Below are positions 1 through 10,725 of a stretch of DNA of 64,000 bases, piece by piece (within the stretch, counting starts at the first letter, position 1; the number at the start of each line of letters is the position of its first letter). The position numbers and the translations under genes were made by a program. The notes beneath the pieces were generated by a model, which was not told where the DNA came from, searched no databases, and saw only the letters and a program-made list of their open reading frames with translations. This DNA is from Polytrichum commune. Lineage: Eukaryota > Streptophyta > Polytrichopsida > Polytrichales > Polytrichaceae. The DNA is taken from contig OX485803.1 of assembly GCA_950295325.1 (NCBI GenBank), forward strand, positions 53,027,554 through 53,091,553. The letters are read 5' to 3'.

Positions 1-1145
1 ATTTAGCATTTGTCTAGAATCGATCCATAAATTCATAAATGTAAATATAGCCATTTAGTGTGAGGCCTTTGATGTTGTGGTGGGATAGTAGGAGCATGTA
101 TATCAACCATGTTGCTTTGTTATGGCGGGTTGTTTCTTATGTTGTTGGTTGTAGGGTTGGTGCATCCTATTGGGCAAGTAGATCCATGTTTGTGCTTCAT
201 TGAGGTGGGAGAGGTCTCATGTTATAATGGGTTGCTTAGATGGTCCAAGAAGAAGAAGAAGAAGAAGAACTCTGGTCTCTCTAGGGAGGCCGGAGTGAAT
301 AGAGTGTTTGTTCGTAGGACACCCTTGGCCATACCCCAGGGTAATGGTTTTGGATGTAATACTACTTCACCCTTTGCAAATATATAATGTTTTCTTGCGT
401 GGCTCGTGTGTTGAGTGTATATGATTTTCAAGGTTCATGAGATTTGTGTATCAGTTGGTGCATTTTGGGGTGGTCTAAAAGTGTTTGGAGGCGGACATTC
501 TACTTGTAGGTTGTGGTTGTTTAATTATCCAGTAACATATGAATACTCGGGGCTAATGTATCTAGTGATTTATTTTCTGCATATTGTTTTGGATGTATAC
601 GTTAGTTGGTGGGCATGTTGAGTAAGGTCAATTCCAAAGTGCCAAAATGGAGTTGTGTGGAACTAGGTGGGTGGTAGATTGGGTGCATGTTTTGCATTGG
701 ATATTTGTGCCTAGCTTGACAAGTTTGTTGACTTTTCAATTCGCAATATGTTGTTATGGGCTCCAATTTTGTGGAGGGAGATGAGACCTTTGTATTGGTG
801 TGGGAGGTCAATGATGCAAGTGAATGTACGATGGACATTGGATGTGGTTGCCTATGAGGTAAAGGGAATTGAGATTGTCAGTGAATGTGGTATTGGTTTT
901 GTTTTTTGTGAGTTTGAGGGCTTTGAGGACATCTCTTAGTTTGTTCTTTGTTTTCGTTCTTTGTTTTTTGGCACAAATTGAAAATTCAATTGCAAGAAAC
1001 GACCATAATACAACCACATCAGAAGAATCAACGTAAATGGAGGGGAGAGACATCTCTTAGTTTGACATGGAGGTGGTATGCTTACATGAGAGGCAACGAA
1101 ACATGTTAGTGTTTGATGTGTGGGTGATAAGTTCCATATCATGTT
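1..1145. other. No gene recognised; G/T-rich plus strand
   Basis: Short open frames only. There is an AAG microsatellite near 249-268. The strong G/T skew of the plus strand resembles the retrotransposon relic at 7-9 kb, so this may be similar decayed material, but I see no diagnostic motif. Confidence 0.4.
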
Positions 1146-1488
1146 CTCAGGGGGGGGGGGTAGTCATTGGTTGGAGTAGCAATATACGTGCGAACAAATG
1201 ATAGGGTATTTTAAAAACATGGGGGCTAAAAATTATAAATGGACTTAAGAGTAATATAGGGTATCAAAAATGGCACTGGACATCTTTAAAGTACTATAGG
1301 GTATGGAATAATAAGTAATTTGGAATTATAAGTAATGCAAGCCATTTTTCTATTAAGTCAAAGTAGAAAATCACATAATGATAGCATGTAAAAAAAAAAA
1401 AAAGAATTGAAAGTAATACCCCCCTATAAAATAGTGGTTGTTCGCACCTATATCCTTAACTTTTTAACACACTGCCCCCCCCCCCGAG
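1146..1488. mobile_element. hAT-like MITE with poly-G ends and 8-bp target duplication
   Basis: Ends are CTCA followed by eleven Gs (1150-1160) and eleven Cs (1475-1485) followed by GAG. The 8-bp sequence ATCATGTT occurs directly outside both ends (1138-1145 and 1489-1496), as expected for a hAT target-site duplication. Further in, ATATACGTGCGAACAA is mirrored by TTGTTCGCACCTATAT. 343 bp, no coding capacity. Confidence 0.75.
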
Positions 1489-1948
1489 ATCATGTTGAGC
1501 CTTCTTTTCTCATTCAGTTGGATGGGGAGTAAAGCGTTGTCCGTGTGGTAGGCTTGGGTGGTAGGGAGCTATTTGGGTTGTTTGTAGTGTATTTGTTGGG
1601 GGAATGGGAGGTACGAGAAAGGGGTGCAGGTGAATTGGGGGTTCTTCCAACTGATTTGGGGTGTTATATCCAAATTGCTTATTAAAAAATATCATATTTA
1701 GCCCATTTTAAGAATACAATATTGATATGCAAGGACGCTTGCATCTTCCTCAAGTCCAAGTAACCTTCTACTAGCATCAAATGTATTATAGAGATTCTCC
1801 TTTGAATCAATGCAAAAGCAACATGCTTGCACCTATTTATACTCGAGGTTTATAAGATATTCCATGCCAAGTTGGGAGCCCATAGGATAACTGAGGTGGC
1901 GGTCTAGAATACATTCCCACCAACGAGCAATTATCCTTTATAGTCTAA
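1489..1948. other. No feature recognised
   Basis: AT-rich sequence between two small transposons. The only open frame (minus, 1510-1695) is short and proline/threonine-rich, with no recognisable domain. Confidence 0.3.
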
Positions 1949-2342
1949 GAGCATCCTCAGTCGGTCTAGGTAAAGCTCACTGCAAACCAAAACCTATCTT
2001 TTGACTGACCTAACATTAGAAACTGAAATTACCATCATTAGAAGCACACCTAAATAAACGTGAGATATTTCTCAAGAAAAAAGAATTGTAAAAATTTGAC
2101 ATAGGTGAAATCCCTCATTGAAAACACCACATTTTCAAAATTTAGAGGGAGTGCACCAAATCTTGCTTAAAAATGGAAAGATCCTCCCACACTCCCTCCA
2201 AATTTTTGACATTTAGAGGGAGTGTGGGAGGATCTGTCCATTTTAAGCAAGATTTGGTGCACTCCCTCTAAATTTTGAGCAATTTTAAGCAAGATAGGTC
2301 TTGGTTTGCAGTGAGCTTTACCTAGACCGACTGAGGATGCTC
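1949..2342. mobile_element. PIF/Harbinger-like (Tourist-type) MITE
   Basis: 394 bp flanked by TAA (1946-1948, 2343-2345). The terminal inverted repeats are about 50 bp and nearly perfect: GAGCATCCTCAGTCGGTCTA at the left, its complement TAGACCGACTGAGGATGCTC at the right. The 3-bp TAA target and GAGCATC start are typical of plant Tourist-like elements. A second inverted repeat sits inside it. Confidence 0.85.
2137..2276. repeat. Near-perfect inner hairpin within the Tourist-like element
   Basis: Arms 2137-2203 and 2211-2276 are reverse complements apart from a few mismatches, around a loop of only about 7 nt. Left arm: TTTAGAGGGAGTGCACCAAA ... CTCCCACACTCCCTCCAAA. Right arm: TTTAGAGGGAGTGTGGGAGG ... 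GGTGCACTCCCTCTAAA. Any transcript through it would fold into a long stable duplex. Confidence 0.85.
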
Positions 2343-3224
2343 TAAGGAGTGTTTGCAAATTCAAGACCATTTATAAAGTGAAGTATACTTGCTTGATTAA
2401 TCAAAAATCGCGAAAATACATTGTTCACATGAAGTCCAAGATCACATCCATATAATTTGGATCATGTATAAACTCATGAGCTCCATAGAGACGTTTTCAT
2501 AATACAATTATAAAAAATCTCCATATTGATGATGACGTTAGTTTGCATGAATCTTTTGCAATCATGTGTGTTAAACACATGCATGTGATTTATCTTAAAA
2601 AAATGCATAAAAAACTATATTCATATACATAGAATCATGTGACAATGTTTGTTGCGAAAAATTGTCAATGAATTAATATATTATTATAATAATTATTACT
2701 ATTAATGTTGAGTACAAAATAATCTATATGATCCTACACCCAATTGAAAAAAATGATATCTCTAAAAAACATTATTGATTTTAATTTTAATTTTAATACT
2801 AAGTATTGAACCTTAATGCTTTCACATTTTGAAAACCTAAAGAATCCTAGTCTTTAGCAAGTGACTAAAAGCCACCAATGATGTAGTTGTAGTGAGAAAA
2901 TCTAAGGAACACATGAAGTTCCGTTTTCAAGCCAACTCCTTAAAGGTTTAAAAGTTGTCGAGAAGAAGCCTATGGGCGATGAAAGCAACTTCTGGCTTCT
3001 GGTGAGGCCACGTTGCTTGTGCTTTCTCGACCGTCGGATTTGACCGCTGTAACCCTCCTCCCTTGATCTCCTCCGTCCACTGCGTTTCAATATCTAAGGC
3101 AGACAACCCTTGTTCGTTTACATTTATCATTTACATGCGGGTAGTTGTTTCCACGAGCAAATACCAAATAGACATGTGTTTAAAAAGGAGATTAGACTAT
3201 GAGTTCGAACTATGATAACCACTC
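2343..3224. other. No gene recognised
   Basis: AT-rich sequence with many short A/T runs. A GC-richer patch at 2955-3110 has a basic minus-strand open frame (up to 62 codons) that I cannot relate to a family. Confidence 0.3.
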
Positions 3225-3480
3225 TAAGGTTTATAGTCAACACAAATGGGAAGGGGTTCGGGGGGGGAGGGGGAATGCTATATTCAATTGTATAATGCAC
3301 ATGAGAGTCTTCACTTTGAGGATGAATAAGACATTCATATGAGCTCCAAATATCATGAGGAAAGTGGTTACAACCTCAACTTGGATTTGCGAACCATCTT
3401 GTGTTAATCGCATGTTTAAGATCCTAGGAGAAGTGGGCTAGTCGAACAAAACTAACCATTTAAGGTCATATATCTTAACC
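3225..3480. repeat. Dispersed repeat family 2, partial copy
   Basis: Shares GAATAAGACATTCATATGAG, an AAAGTGGTTACAACCTC stretch, GCGAACCATCTTGT and GGAGAAGTGGGCTA with the copies at 18893 and 21833. Order and spacing are conserved. The class is unknown; no terminal repeats or coding frame were found. Confidence 0.6.
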
Positions 3481-5301
3481 TAGAAGGGACCCATTTCATA
3501 TGATGTACATGTGCCTTTATAATACTTGCATTGAGGTCTATTACAAAGTTGGGGTGGGTAGAAGGTTGCATAAAATGTAGAATTCGTGATAACCGTGTTA
3601 GGGGGCTTTGTAAGAACCTAGTACCATTAGTGATAAGCATGTTCGATACAACCTCGTTCAATATCACAACCTCGTTCGATAGTTATTGCATTGCATATCT
3701 CCAAATAATTACACGCACTAATTGGGATAATCAATGTAGTAGGTTGATATAGGTAGAGGGCTAAATACAACGCTTGGGCCCAAGGCTAACACTTAGTGTG
3801 ACTTACTTGAACCACGTGCAAGAAGGGTATAATTGTTTTTTTTGTTTTTGTTTTTGTTTTTGTTTTGGGGGGGGGGGGGAGGGGGTGTATTATATTGCTT
3901 ACAAACATTTAAATGACCAATTCAATTAGGTATTTTTCTGATTGTGCATATTTTTTTAGTAACTTCCAATTACTTTGAAAGGATGGGGTTAGTGATTTTC
4001 ATGTACCATATGTTTATTATAAACCAACAAGTAGCTTGTTGCAAGAGTGCTATGCCATATGATTATCCTTCACAAGTGACCATTCTAGTTAGTTATCTAA
4101 CCAAGGCCAAATTTTTTGGCTCATTTGAAAAACCATCTAAAAAGGTAAAGCCGATAATTCGTTACAATGCAGTTTAGCCTCAAAGCAATTGCATAAAGCC
4201 ATGATAATATATATATATATATAACATACATAAAATAGATATGCACTTTACCAAACATGGATTGCATTTATTGTGGAACCATAAGCCGATGAAATCTCCA
4301 AGCATATTGATGGAAATTCTACTGCATACAACCATTTTTAGTGTTTTTCTACTAGGGAATTTAGAAAAAAATTAAATTTAAGTTCATAAGATTTAAGATA
4401 ACCTACATTTTTTTGAACTCAAAGTCACATAATATGTGGGGCCTATTTTATTGTGAGATTGCTTTAAAGTTTTTGATACCATCAATAAAAAGACTTTATC
4501 TTTAGTTGCACGTAGTTTCTAATTTATAGGGAGTGTCAGCCCCAAGTGCTTGGGTGGCCATGGCTAAGTTGAGTAATGTTATGTTGTCGCCATCTGCGGG
4601 ACATAAAATGTTTCATTATGTTTTTACCTTCTCAACGGATGAGTTTACGGAGACACTACAAATCCCTAGCCAATGGTCATACCCACTCGAACAGGTTTTG
4701 TGGGCCTCCACAATACTCACAATGAAGTCTATCACTTGGTTGCCATAGGTGGAGGTGCCTACATTCAACACATGGGTGGCCATGAGCTTAGGATATGTTT
4801 GGGTACATGTTAACCCCTAATGTCTTATGCAACCCACGTATGTCATTTAGGTTTCCAATGAAAGCCCACCTCCCAAGGTCTCCACAAATGTATCTAAGGA
4901 AACCATGATCAAACTCAAATATTTTTGGAGTCAATGTTACATTATTTCGAATGATCAAAGTCCACTAAAAGTGAGCCTTGAGCCATAAGAAGAGCACATA
5001 AGCCCCCCCCCCTCTTACATTGAATGTTGCACCTAGAATGGTTGACATATTTTTAGCACGTAGTCCAATCTCTTTTAAACACATGTCTTTAAAGTGTTAG
5101 GTCTTAGATTTGCACCTAACGAATCACCTCTCATATAGAACCACCCACCACTCAAATATAGGCATCCAGTGAAGATAACGACTATGTTAGGTCCGCTTAC
5201 CTTAATTCCAAATTCAAAGTTTTCTTTAGATGACAAGTTTATGAGTTTAAGGTAAGTGTGCCTTATGTGGTCCTATTCAACTAGACGTCTATATTTCAGC
5301 G
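3481..5301. other. No gene recognised; poly-G tract and TA microsatellite
   Basis: Contains TTTTTG repeats followed by a 13-G run (3867-3879), a (TA)n run near 4208-4221 and a C run near 4997. Open frames at 3531-3752, 3944-4177 and 4533-4748 (plus) do not resemble known proteins. Confidence 0.35.
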
Positions 5302-5650
5302 GTGTATGGCAAAGCTTGTAATTAAGAGGGAACACCCCCCCCCCCCCCAAAAGAAAAGAAAAGAAAAGTGTGTTGTGATGAGATTGGGCTATGTGCTCAC
5401 AATATAGACTTCATTTTAGGCTCAATAGTTAACCCAATCAAGAAATCATGTGCGAGACTGCTTCAAGAGGAGGATCTTCCATTTTGATGCCTCAAAGTTT
5501 TGCATCTCAACATTGACTTTGAGACTTGAAATGGCAATCTTTGGGATTAGTGGTTGCTAAGTGACTGGGGCAATATCCAATCCAATCCAAAATCCAAAAT
5601 TATATGTGGAGTTGGAAGTCACAAATAGGGCCACATAATACGGCCATGTA
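5302..5650. repeat. Dispersed repeat family 1, copy a
   Basis: Opens with TGTATGGCAAAGCTTGTAAT. It also shares GCATCTCAACATTGACTTTG, GAGACTTGAAATGGCAATCT and TGTGGAGTTGGAAGT with copies at 13394, 15480, 22565 and 41752. A 15-C run interrupts this copy at 5336-5350. Confidence 0.65.
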
Positions 5651-6290
5651 ATAAACAAGGGTTTAGAATACTTTCACCTTCAACTTCCATGGCCACCACA
5701 AATTTTTCGTATGGCCGTGTAATTATAATATTATAATGGAGTGTTTGTATTATTTCTTATTGCCCATGGGTGCATTCCAATGAACATGAAACTTTCATAT
5801 ATGACTGAACAATGTTTTTGGGATCAACTAGGAGCCATGGACCAATTTCAGTCATGATTGTAAATGGATCCCTTTTTGCATCTTTAGTAGAGCCATGTTC
5901 TAGATTATTGACACCACCCTTGATGTCAAAGGCAATTCAAGCCACTATCAACAATATTTCCTATGATCAGCCACTTGTATGTAAAATTTGTCAATAAATC
6001 CAAATAAAATGAACTTTGGCAATTTTATTGCCAAAATATTTAAGGGCATGTTCTTTCTAGAGTTGTTCAAATGGGTGTACCCCATTCGAGTCTATGCCTA
6101 AAACTACTACCTACTTGTAGATAGGAGGGCTTTTCAACTAAAATAAGACTTTTGCATAGAGGATGGGTGGGTGGGAAACATGTTTGTGATACTTAGTGAT
6201 ATTTGGTGTTCATGGAGATGTAGGGCCTAAAGGTTAGGTGTGTCGGGTCTTTCATATAAATTGGTGGGGGGGTGGGGGGGGGGGGCAGGG
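5651..6290. other. No gene recognised
   Basis: Unique-looking sequence with a G/T-rich tail; G runs at 6264-6285. The open frame at 5812-5997 is unassigned. Confidence 0.3.
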
Positions 6291-6914
6291 TTGTTGGGAA
6301 GTAGAACTTTGTCGTACTTATTAAGATGGGCATGCATGAGTTTATTCTCATGTGTTCTTTGATTTATGTTGTGCACTTTTTAGAAATGGCTTTGGTAAAA
6401 TCACTATATTCGTTAATCGGAGACTTTGGAAAGCCTAAAAATGAATGCAAATGGTTTAATATTTGGCCCAATTTCTTATTCTAATGACATATATTTGTGC
6501 CAAATTGGTTAGTGTCGCCCATGCGAATCGGTTTATTAAGTCACATTGAATATTTATTTGTGTTTTTCTTGTTCTGTATTTGAAAACCATGTCCTTAAGT
6601 AGTCTCAAAATCATGAAAAAATCTCCAATTACTGAATATAGTGATAAATGATGTGATTGATCTGAAGGTGGTAATTCCAAAGTTAACCAAGGGGGTGATG
6701 CAGTTGTAGGTGTCGTGGGGGGGGGGGCAAGGTTGTTGGGAAGCAGAACTTTGTCGTACTTATTAAGATGGGCATGCATGAGTTTATTCTCATGTGTTCT
6801 TTGATTTATGTTGTGCACTTTTTAGAAATGGCTTTGGTAATTGATGTGATTGATCTGAAGGTGGTAATTCCAAAGTTAACCAAGGGGGTGATGCAGTTGT
6901 AGGTGTCGTGGGGG
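6291..6914. repeat. Interleaved direct duplication
   Basis: Segment 6291-6398 is repeated almost exactly at 6733-6840 (TTGTTGGGAAG, GATGGGCATGCATGAGTTTA). Segment 6649-6721 is repeated at 6842-6914 (TGATGTGATTGATCTGAAGG). The order is A-x-B-A'-B', so A and B, separated by 250 bp in the first copy, are adjacent in the second: a duplication followed by an internal deletion. A 12-G tract sits at the B/A' join. Confidence 0.88.
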
Positions 6915-7732
6915 CCTCCTCCTCTTGAATGTTGGAGGAGACTATAGTTGAAGAGGCTCTTGATGTAGTCTTTTGCAAGATTGTGTTGTATCAATCAAGT
7001 TTGTGGCGGCCGTGGGAAGTAGAACCTAGGGATGACTTTTGTCATCACGTGGTTCTCCATATGGAAGGTGGGTGCCCGATCAAGTGGAGCCTCATGACGA
7101 GCCATCTCGAAGTTTAGTGATCCTGATGGAGGAGGGTCCAGCAGTTCATGGGTTTAATCAACCAGTGATGTATTGAGGCGCTTATGAGGGCGCACATGGG
7201 GTCATTACTAGTTGGACAGAGGATAGTGATATGGTTTATAACCATCATTGATGCTTAAGGGGGGGGGGCAATATTACCCTTGTTACATGATGTAGGGGCG
7301 AATGTTGTTTGTAATATTGACATAATAGTTAGTAACGTTCATGACCCACGACTTGAGAATGGATAGATAGGAGTAGGAGTGGGTTAGTTTTGTGTAGGGA
7401 CATAAGGGTTTGTGGATATGTCTCTCCTTGGCTAATGATCTTTTGGTCTCTCACCGTTAGCTTCAATTTACAAAACATGTTTTATACAATTGTTTGAAAA
7501 TATGAGGATGCCATGTGAATTGGGAATCTTGGTTGGTGATGATGGTGTGTTTACCACGAGAGTCGTAGGTGAGGGGTTTATAGTATTAGAGTGAAGTAGG
7601 GACATGAATTCTTTTATTTTCAAGCTTGTGTTTATTAAGAGTGAGGTATGATAATTATTGTATGGATGTGCGATGTAGTTTTTCCAGGTGGGTAGAGAAG
7701 GAGGGCTTGAGTAGTTTGAGGTTCGTAAGGGA
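6915..7732. other. G/T-rich flank of the retrotransposon relic
   Basis: No intact frame. Composition continues that of the neighbouring minus-strand relic, so it may be its decayed 3' tail. A 10-G tract lies near 7259. Confidence 0.3.
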
Positions 7733-8580
7733 TCATAGTGTGGGTTTGTGGATGGCTCCTTGAACCCCTGCCATGAGTATAATTAAAGGTTTGGCTTGCC
7801 AACCTAGTGTTTGTAGTTTGGCAAGCACTAGGTGGTATTTGTGTAGTTTGTGTGTTGTGGAATCTCCTAGTAGTTTGTCCTGCCAAAAGGCAAATTTGAT
7901 GAGTTGGATGTGCAAGCTAGGGATTGGGAAAATGGGGAAGGGGGTGGCTTCGTTGGTGGCACCAAGGACACACATTATGTCGGGTCTAAGACATGCAAGA
8001 CATGTGCAACACGGGGAATAACATTCACGTGGTTGGATCCCTGATGGGAGGGTATTGTCGCATGGTCTATTGTGTTGTGTTCTTGCGTTAATAAGTGTTT
8101 AACATATGGTTAGGTTACTAAAGAGGAGGATGCTAGCAATGTCATGCACGAGCTTGTTATGTCTCGAGATATAAAGACCACGTATGTACCTATTCATGCA
8201 TTTCGATACGAGATGGGGCCATTTGTCAATTTCTTTGAGAGGGCAAAGAATGCAACGCATGTGTGGTATATGTGTGGCCAAAAGACATGTCTTTGTAGGT
8301 TGCCCATATGTTGGGTGTAGTGGAACTTAAGAACTTGACTAATTTGTGCATCCATTGTACATAATGTTGTCCAAATGCATTGGAATGGGCTTGGTAGATG
8401 TTACCATTCCCCAACCATTTGTCCACATATGATATGGCATGGTTAAATTGCACAATATTATGATATTTTGAGAATGATTGTTTAAGATTTTCATATGGAG
8501 CCATGATGTTGTATGGAGGTGTGAGTGGAATGCCACTAGTACGGGGTGGTGTGTGTTGTGTGTATGAAGGGTACATGGGA
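7733..8580 (-). pseudogene. Decayed non-LTR retrotransposon (LINE-like) ORF2 C-terminus
   Basis: Three minus-strand blocks in different frames read as one C-terminal region. (1) 8226-8576, ending in a WATYKDMSFGHTY stretch. (2) 8099-8281, with a zinc knuckle C-x2-C-x9-H-x4-C (CILC ... HLVSKC) followed by RHNKLVHDIA, the RHN signature that follows the knuckle in many LINE polyproteins. (3) 7733-8005, with RPDI, then IQLIKFAFWQD, HKYHLVLAKLQTLGW and LMAGVQGAIH, resembling the restriction-enzyme-like nuclease domain of some LINEs. At least two frameshifts and several stops separate the blocks, so it is not functional. The reverse transcriptase should lie upstream, above 8580, but I cannot recognise it. 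Family assignment is from memory of motif patterns. Confidence 0.5.
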
Positions 8581-9209
8581 GACTACAGGGAGAGTAGATC
8601 CCAATTTGGCAAGGCTATCAATAATTTCATTGCGTTGGATGTTGTCATGAGCTCTAACTTTTTAAATATGGGTTTTGTGATGGGTCGAGGCAAGAGTTGG
8701 GGTTGGGTGGTTGTGAGCAAGAGAAATGGTCGGGAGTTGGCATGGTGGCAGCCCGAACACAGGTGCGAAGCATGAAGATGGCCAACAATGAGGCGCAACG
8801 GTTTTTGTAGAGTAAATTGTGTTTTGAGGAGGCAGGGGTAGGTTGGAAGTAGCATTGCACAGTGTGTGTACATGGGAGACAGAGGAGGGCTATGGCCCAT
8901 ATGTAGTAAAGTTGGAAGCATATGTGGTGGACTGAAGGAAGACGAGTGCATGGAATTGGTGGATTTTGGCATGTCATGGTGGTGTGGAGGAACATGTTGG
9001 TGGTATCGCCTTCCGCTCCAAGTTCTTGTTGTTGTTGAATAAAGGTTTTGGATTACATGCGGTGCAGTTACCGGTGTGGAATGATGTTCTACTTGTTAGA
9101 GTGGGTGATATCGCTCTATTTGTTGTTTTTAGTGAATTCGTTGGACAACACTACTGTGCCCGTGTTCGACATATTTGCTTGACAGAGGTGGTTGCTTCTT
9201 GGGCTACTA
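8581..9209 (-). other. Possible 5' continuation of the LINE-like relic
   Basis: Overlapping minus-strand frames at 8583-8972 and 8654-8995 are longer than chance neighbours and share the C/A-rich composition of the relic. Phrases such as LLYKNRCASLLAIFMLRT look protein-like, but no catalytic YxDD motif is visible. Confidence 0.25.
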
Positions 9210-9634
9210 AGGTAGAAATACCATAACCCGTGAAAATAAGGTGATTCGCATTGAAGATTTGGTCTGACAATCGTGAGATAATTCTCCAAGATAGACGAGA
9301 AGGATTCATGAAGAATGCAAGTCGTTTCATATTTTTTTACCCTATACAAAAAAAAAATGCTACAATTTTTCAAAGTGGAAAGTTGTCCAACCCCCTGCTC
9401 GTTCACGAGATTCTCCCTACACCGAACACGGTAATGTGCATTTCCATACCGAACATCGCCTAAATCGGTTACCTCATGAGTACATTAACATTTGACTCTC
9501 ATTGACTACACTAAGTGTACACGCATTGAAGTTGCCGCCGAGCCATGATCAGTTTTAGAAATGGCACTTCACCATAGCGACGGCGGTCTAGTGCACGGCT
9601 AGAGGGTAGTGAACGGGTTATGGTATTTCTACCT
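9210..9634. mobile_element. TA-flanked inverted-repeat element (Tc1/mariner-like MITE)
   Basis: Perfect terminal repeats AGGTAGAAATACCATAACCC at the left and its complement at the right, each bordered by TA (9208-9209 and 9635-9636). 425 bp, no transposase. The TA target suggests Tc1/mariner ancestry. Confidence 0.75.
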
Positions 9635-9845
9635 TATTTTTTGGGTGTAATGTCCGATTTAGTGATGGGGATGCGTCATGTGTTGCCTTGGTTGCTTGCA
9701 TATCATCCTTGGTTTGCTTATTGTGCATAACTTACTTCTTTGGGTTGCTTGATGTATCCTTCTCACGAATCATCAATGGCGATGGGCTACAAATTCGTGT
9801 GCAGATCTTCCATGCTCACCCCAAACCATAAACCTCGCTATATAA

Positions 9846-10417
9846 GGGGCGCTTCACACTATGGCCGAAGGTCGAGAGGCCGTTGATTTCCACCAATCAA
9901 ATTGCAAGAAACCAAGAGTTCAGTCTCTCGACCCTTCACACTATGGCCAAACTCCAAAGGCCGTCGCAATTTAAAATGTTTACTTTTTGAAGGAGGTGAC
10001 GGACTCTCGAAGGAAGTTTGGGTCGGACGGGAATGGAAACCCAAACTATGGTCGAGAGGCTGTCGGTTTCTTCGTCATTAACAAAAACAATCACTGACGA
10101 GATCTTGGCCGTTAGATTGAAGGGGTTATTTTGAGCAAGGAATAAAGTGGGATGCTCCTTTGGGTTTGGACTTTGGACTTGGCCTTTGGAGGCTTCACAC
10201 TATGACCGTCCAAGTTGAGAGGCCGTGGGAGTTCATGGTCAGTGGTTTGGACTTTGGGCTTGGCCTTTGGAGGCTTCACACTATGCCCAGCCGAAGGCTC
10301 CACTTACTATATTTTATTGGCTATGTATTTTCAGCTCATTGCTTTGGACTCTCAACAAAGTTTGGCCACTCAATCCCACGGCCTCTCAACTTGGACGGCC
10401 ATAGTGTGAAGCGGCCC
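9846..10417. mobile_element. PIF/Harbinger-like MITE with CTTCACACTATGGCC ends
   Basis: 572 bp flanked by TAA (9843-9845, 10418-10420). Left GGGGCGCTTCACACTATGGC, right GCCATAGTGTGAAGCGGCCC. The phrase CTTTGGAGGCTTCACACTATG occurs twice inside (about 10183 and 10265), each time after a 'TTTGGACTTTGG' stretch, so part of the end is duplicated internally. Confidence 0.82.
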
Positions 10418-10725
10418 TAAGCTTACCTGAAGACCACACGAGGCCCTAACAGCAGGGTCTTCAAGGGCTCGCATGTAGAGATTGTCACATACACCTAGTA
10501 TGCCAGTCGGGCATATAAATGTCGTGGTTTAATGAAGTGACGGGGCAAGTTAATTTAGAGCAGGTGCAACATTTATTCATCTCCGCAGGCACTAGTATTG
10601 TTGCTTCTTTTGGGCTTGATGGTCGAAAATTATGTTAACCTGTGGTGGTACTTAACTTACTTACTGCATGCGCCTTGTGTGCAGACGGGCTGATAAGAAA
10701 GCCATAAATCAAGTGCTTTTAAGTT
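10418..10725. other. No feature recognised
   Basis: About 300 bp of mixed composition between a MITE and a tandem array, with no coding or repeat signal. Confidence 0.3.

Noticed and set aside
3190-3260. Possible tRNA gene around GAGTTCGAACTATG
   Set aside because: No cloverleaf can be drawn: acceptor and anticodon stems do not pair.
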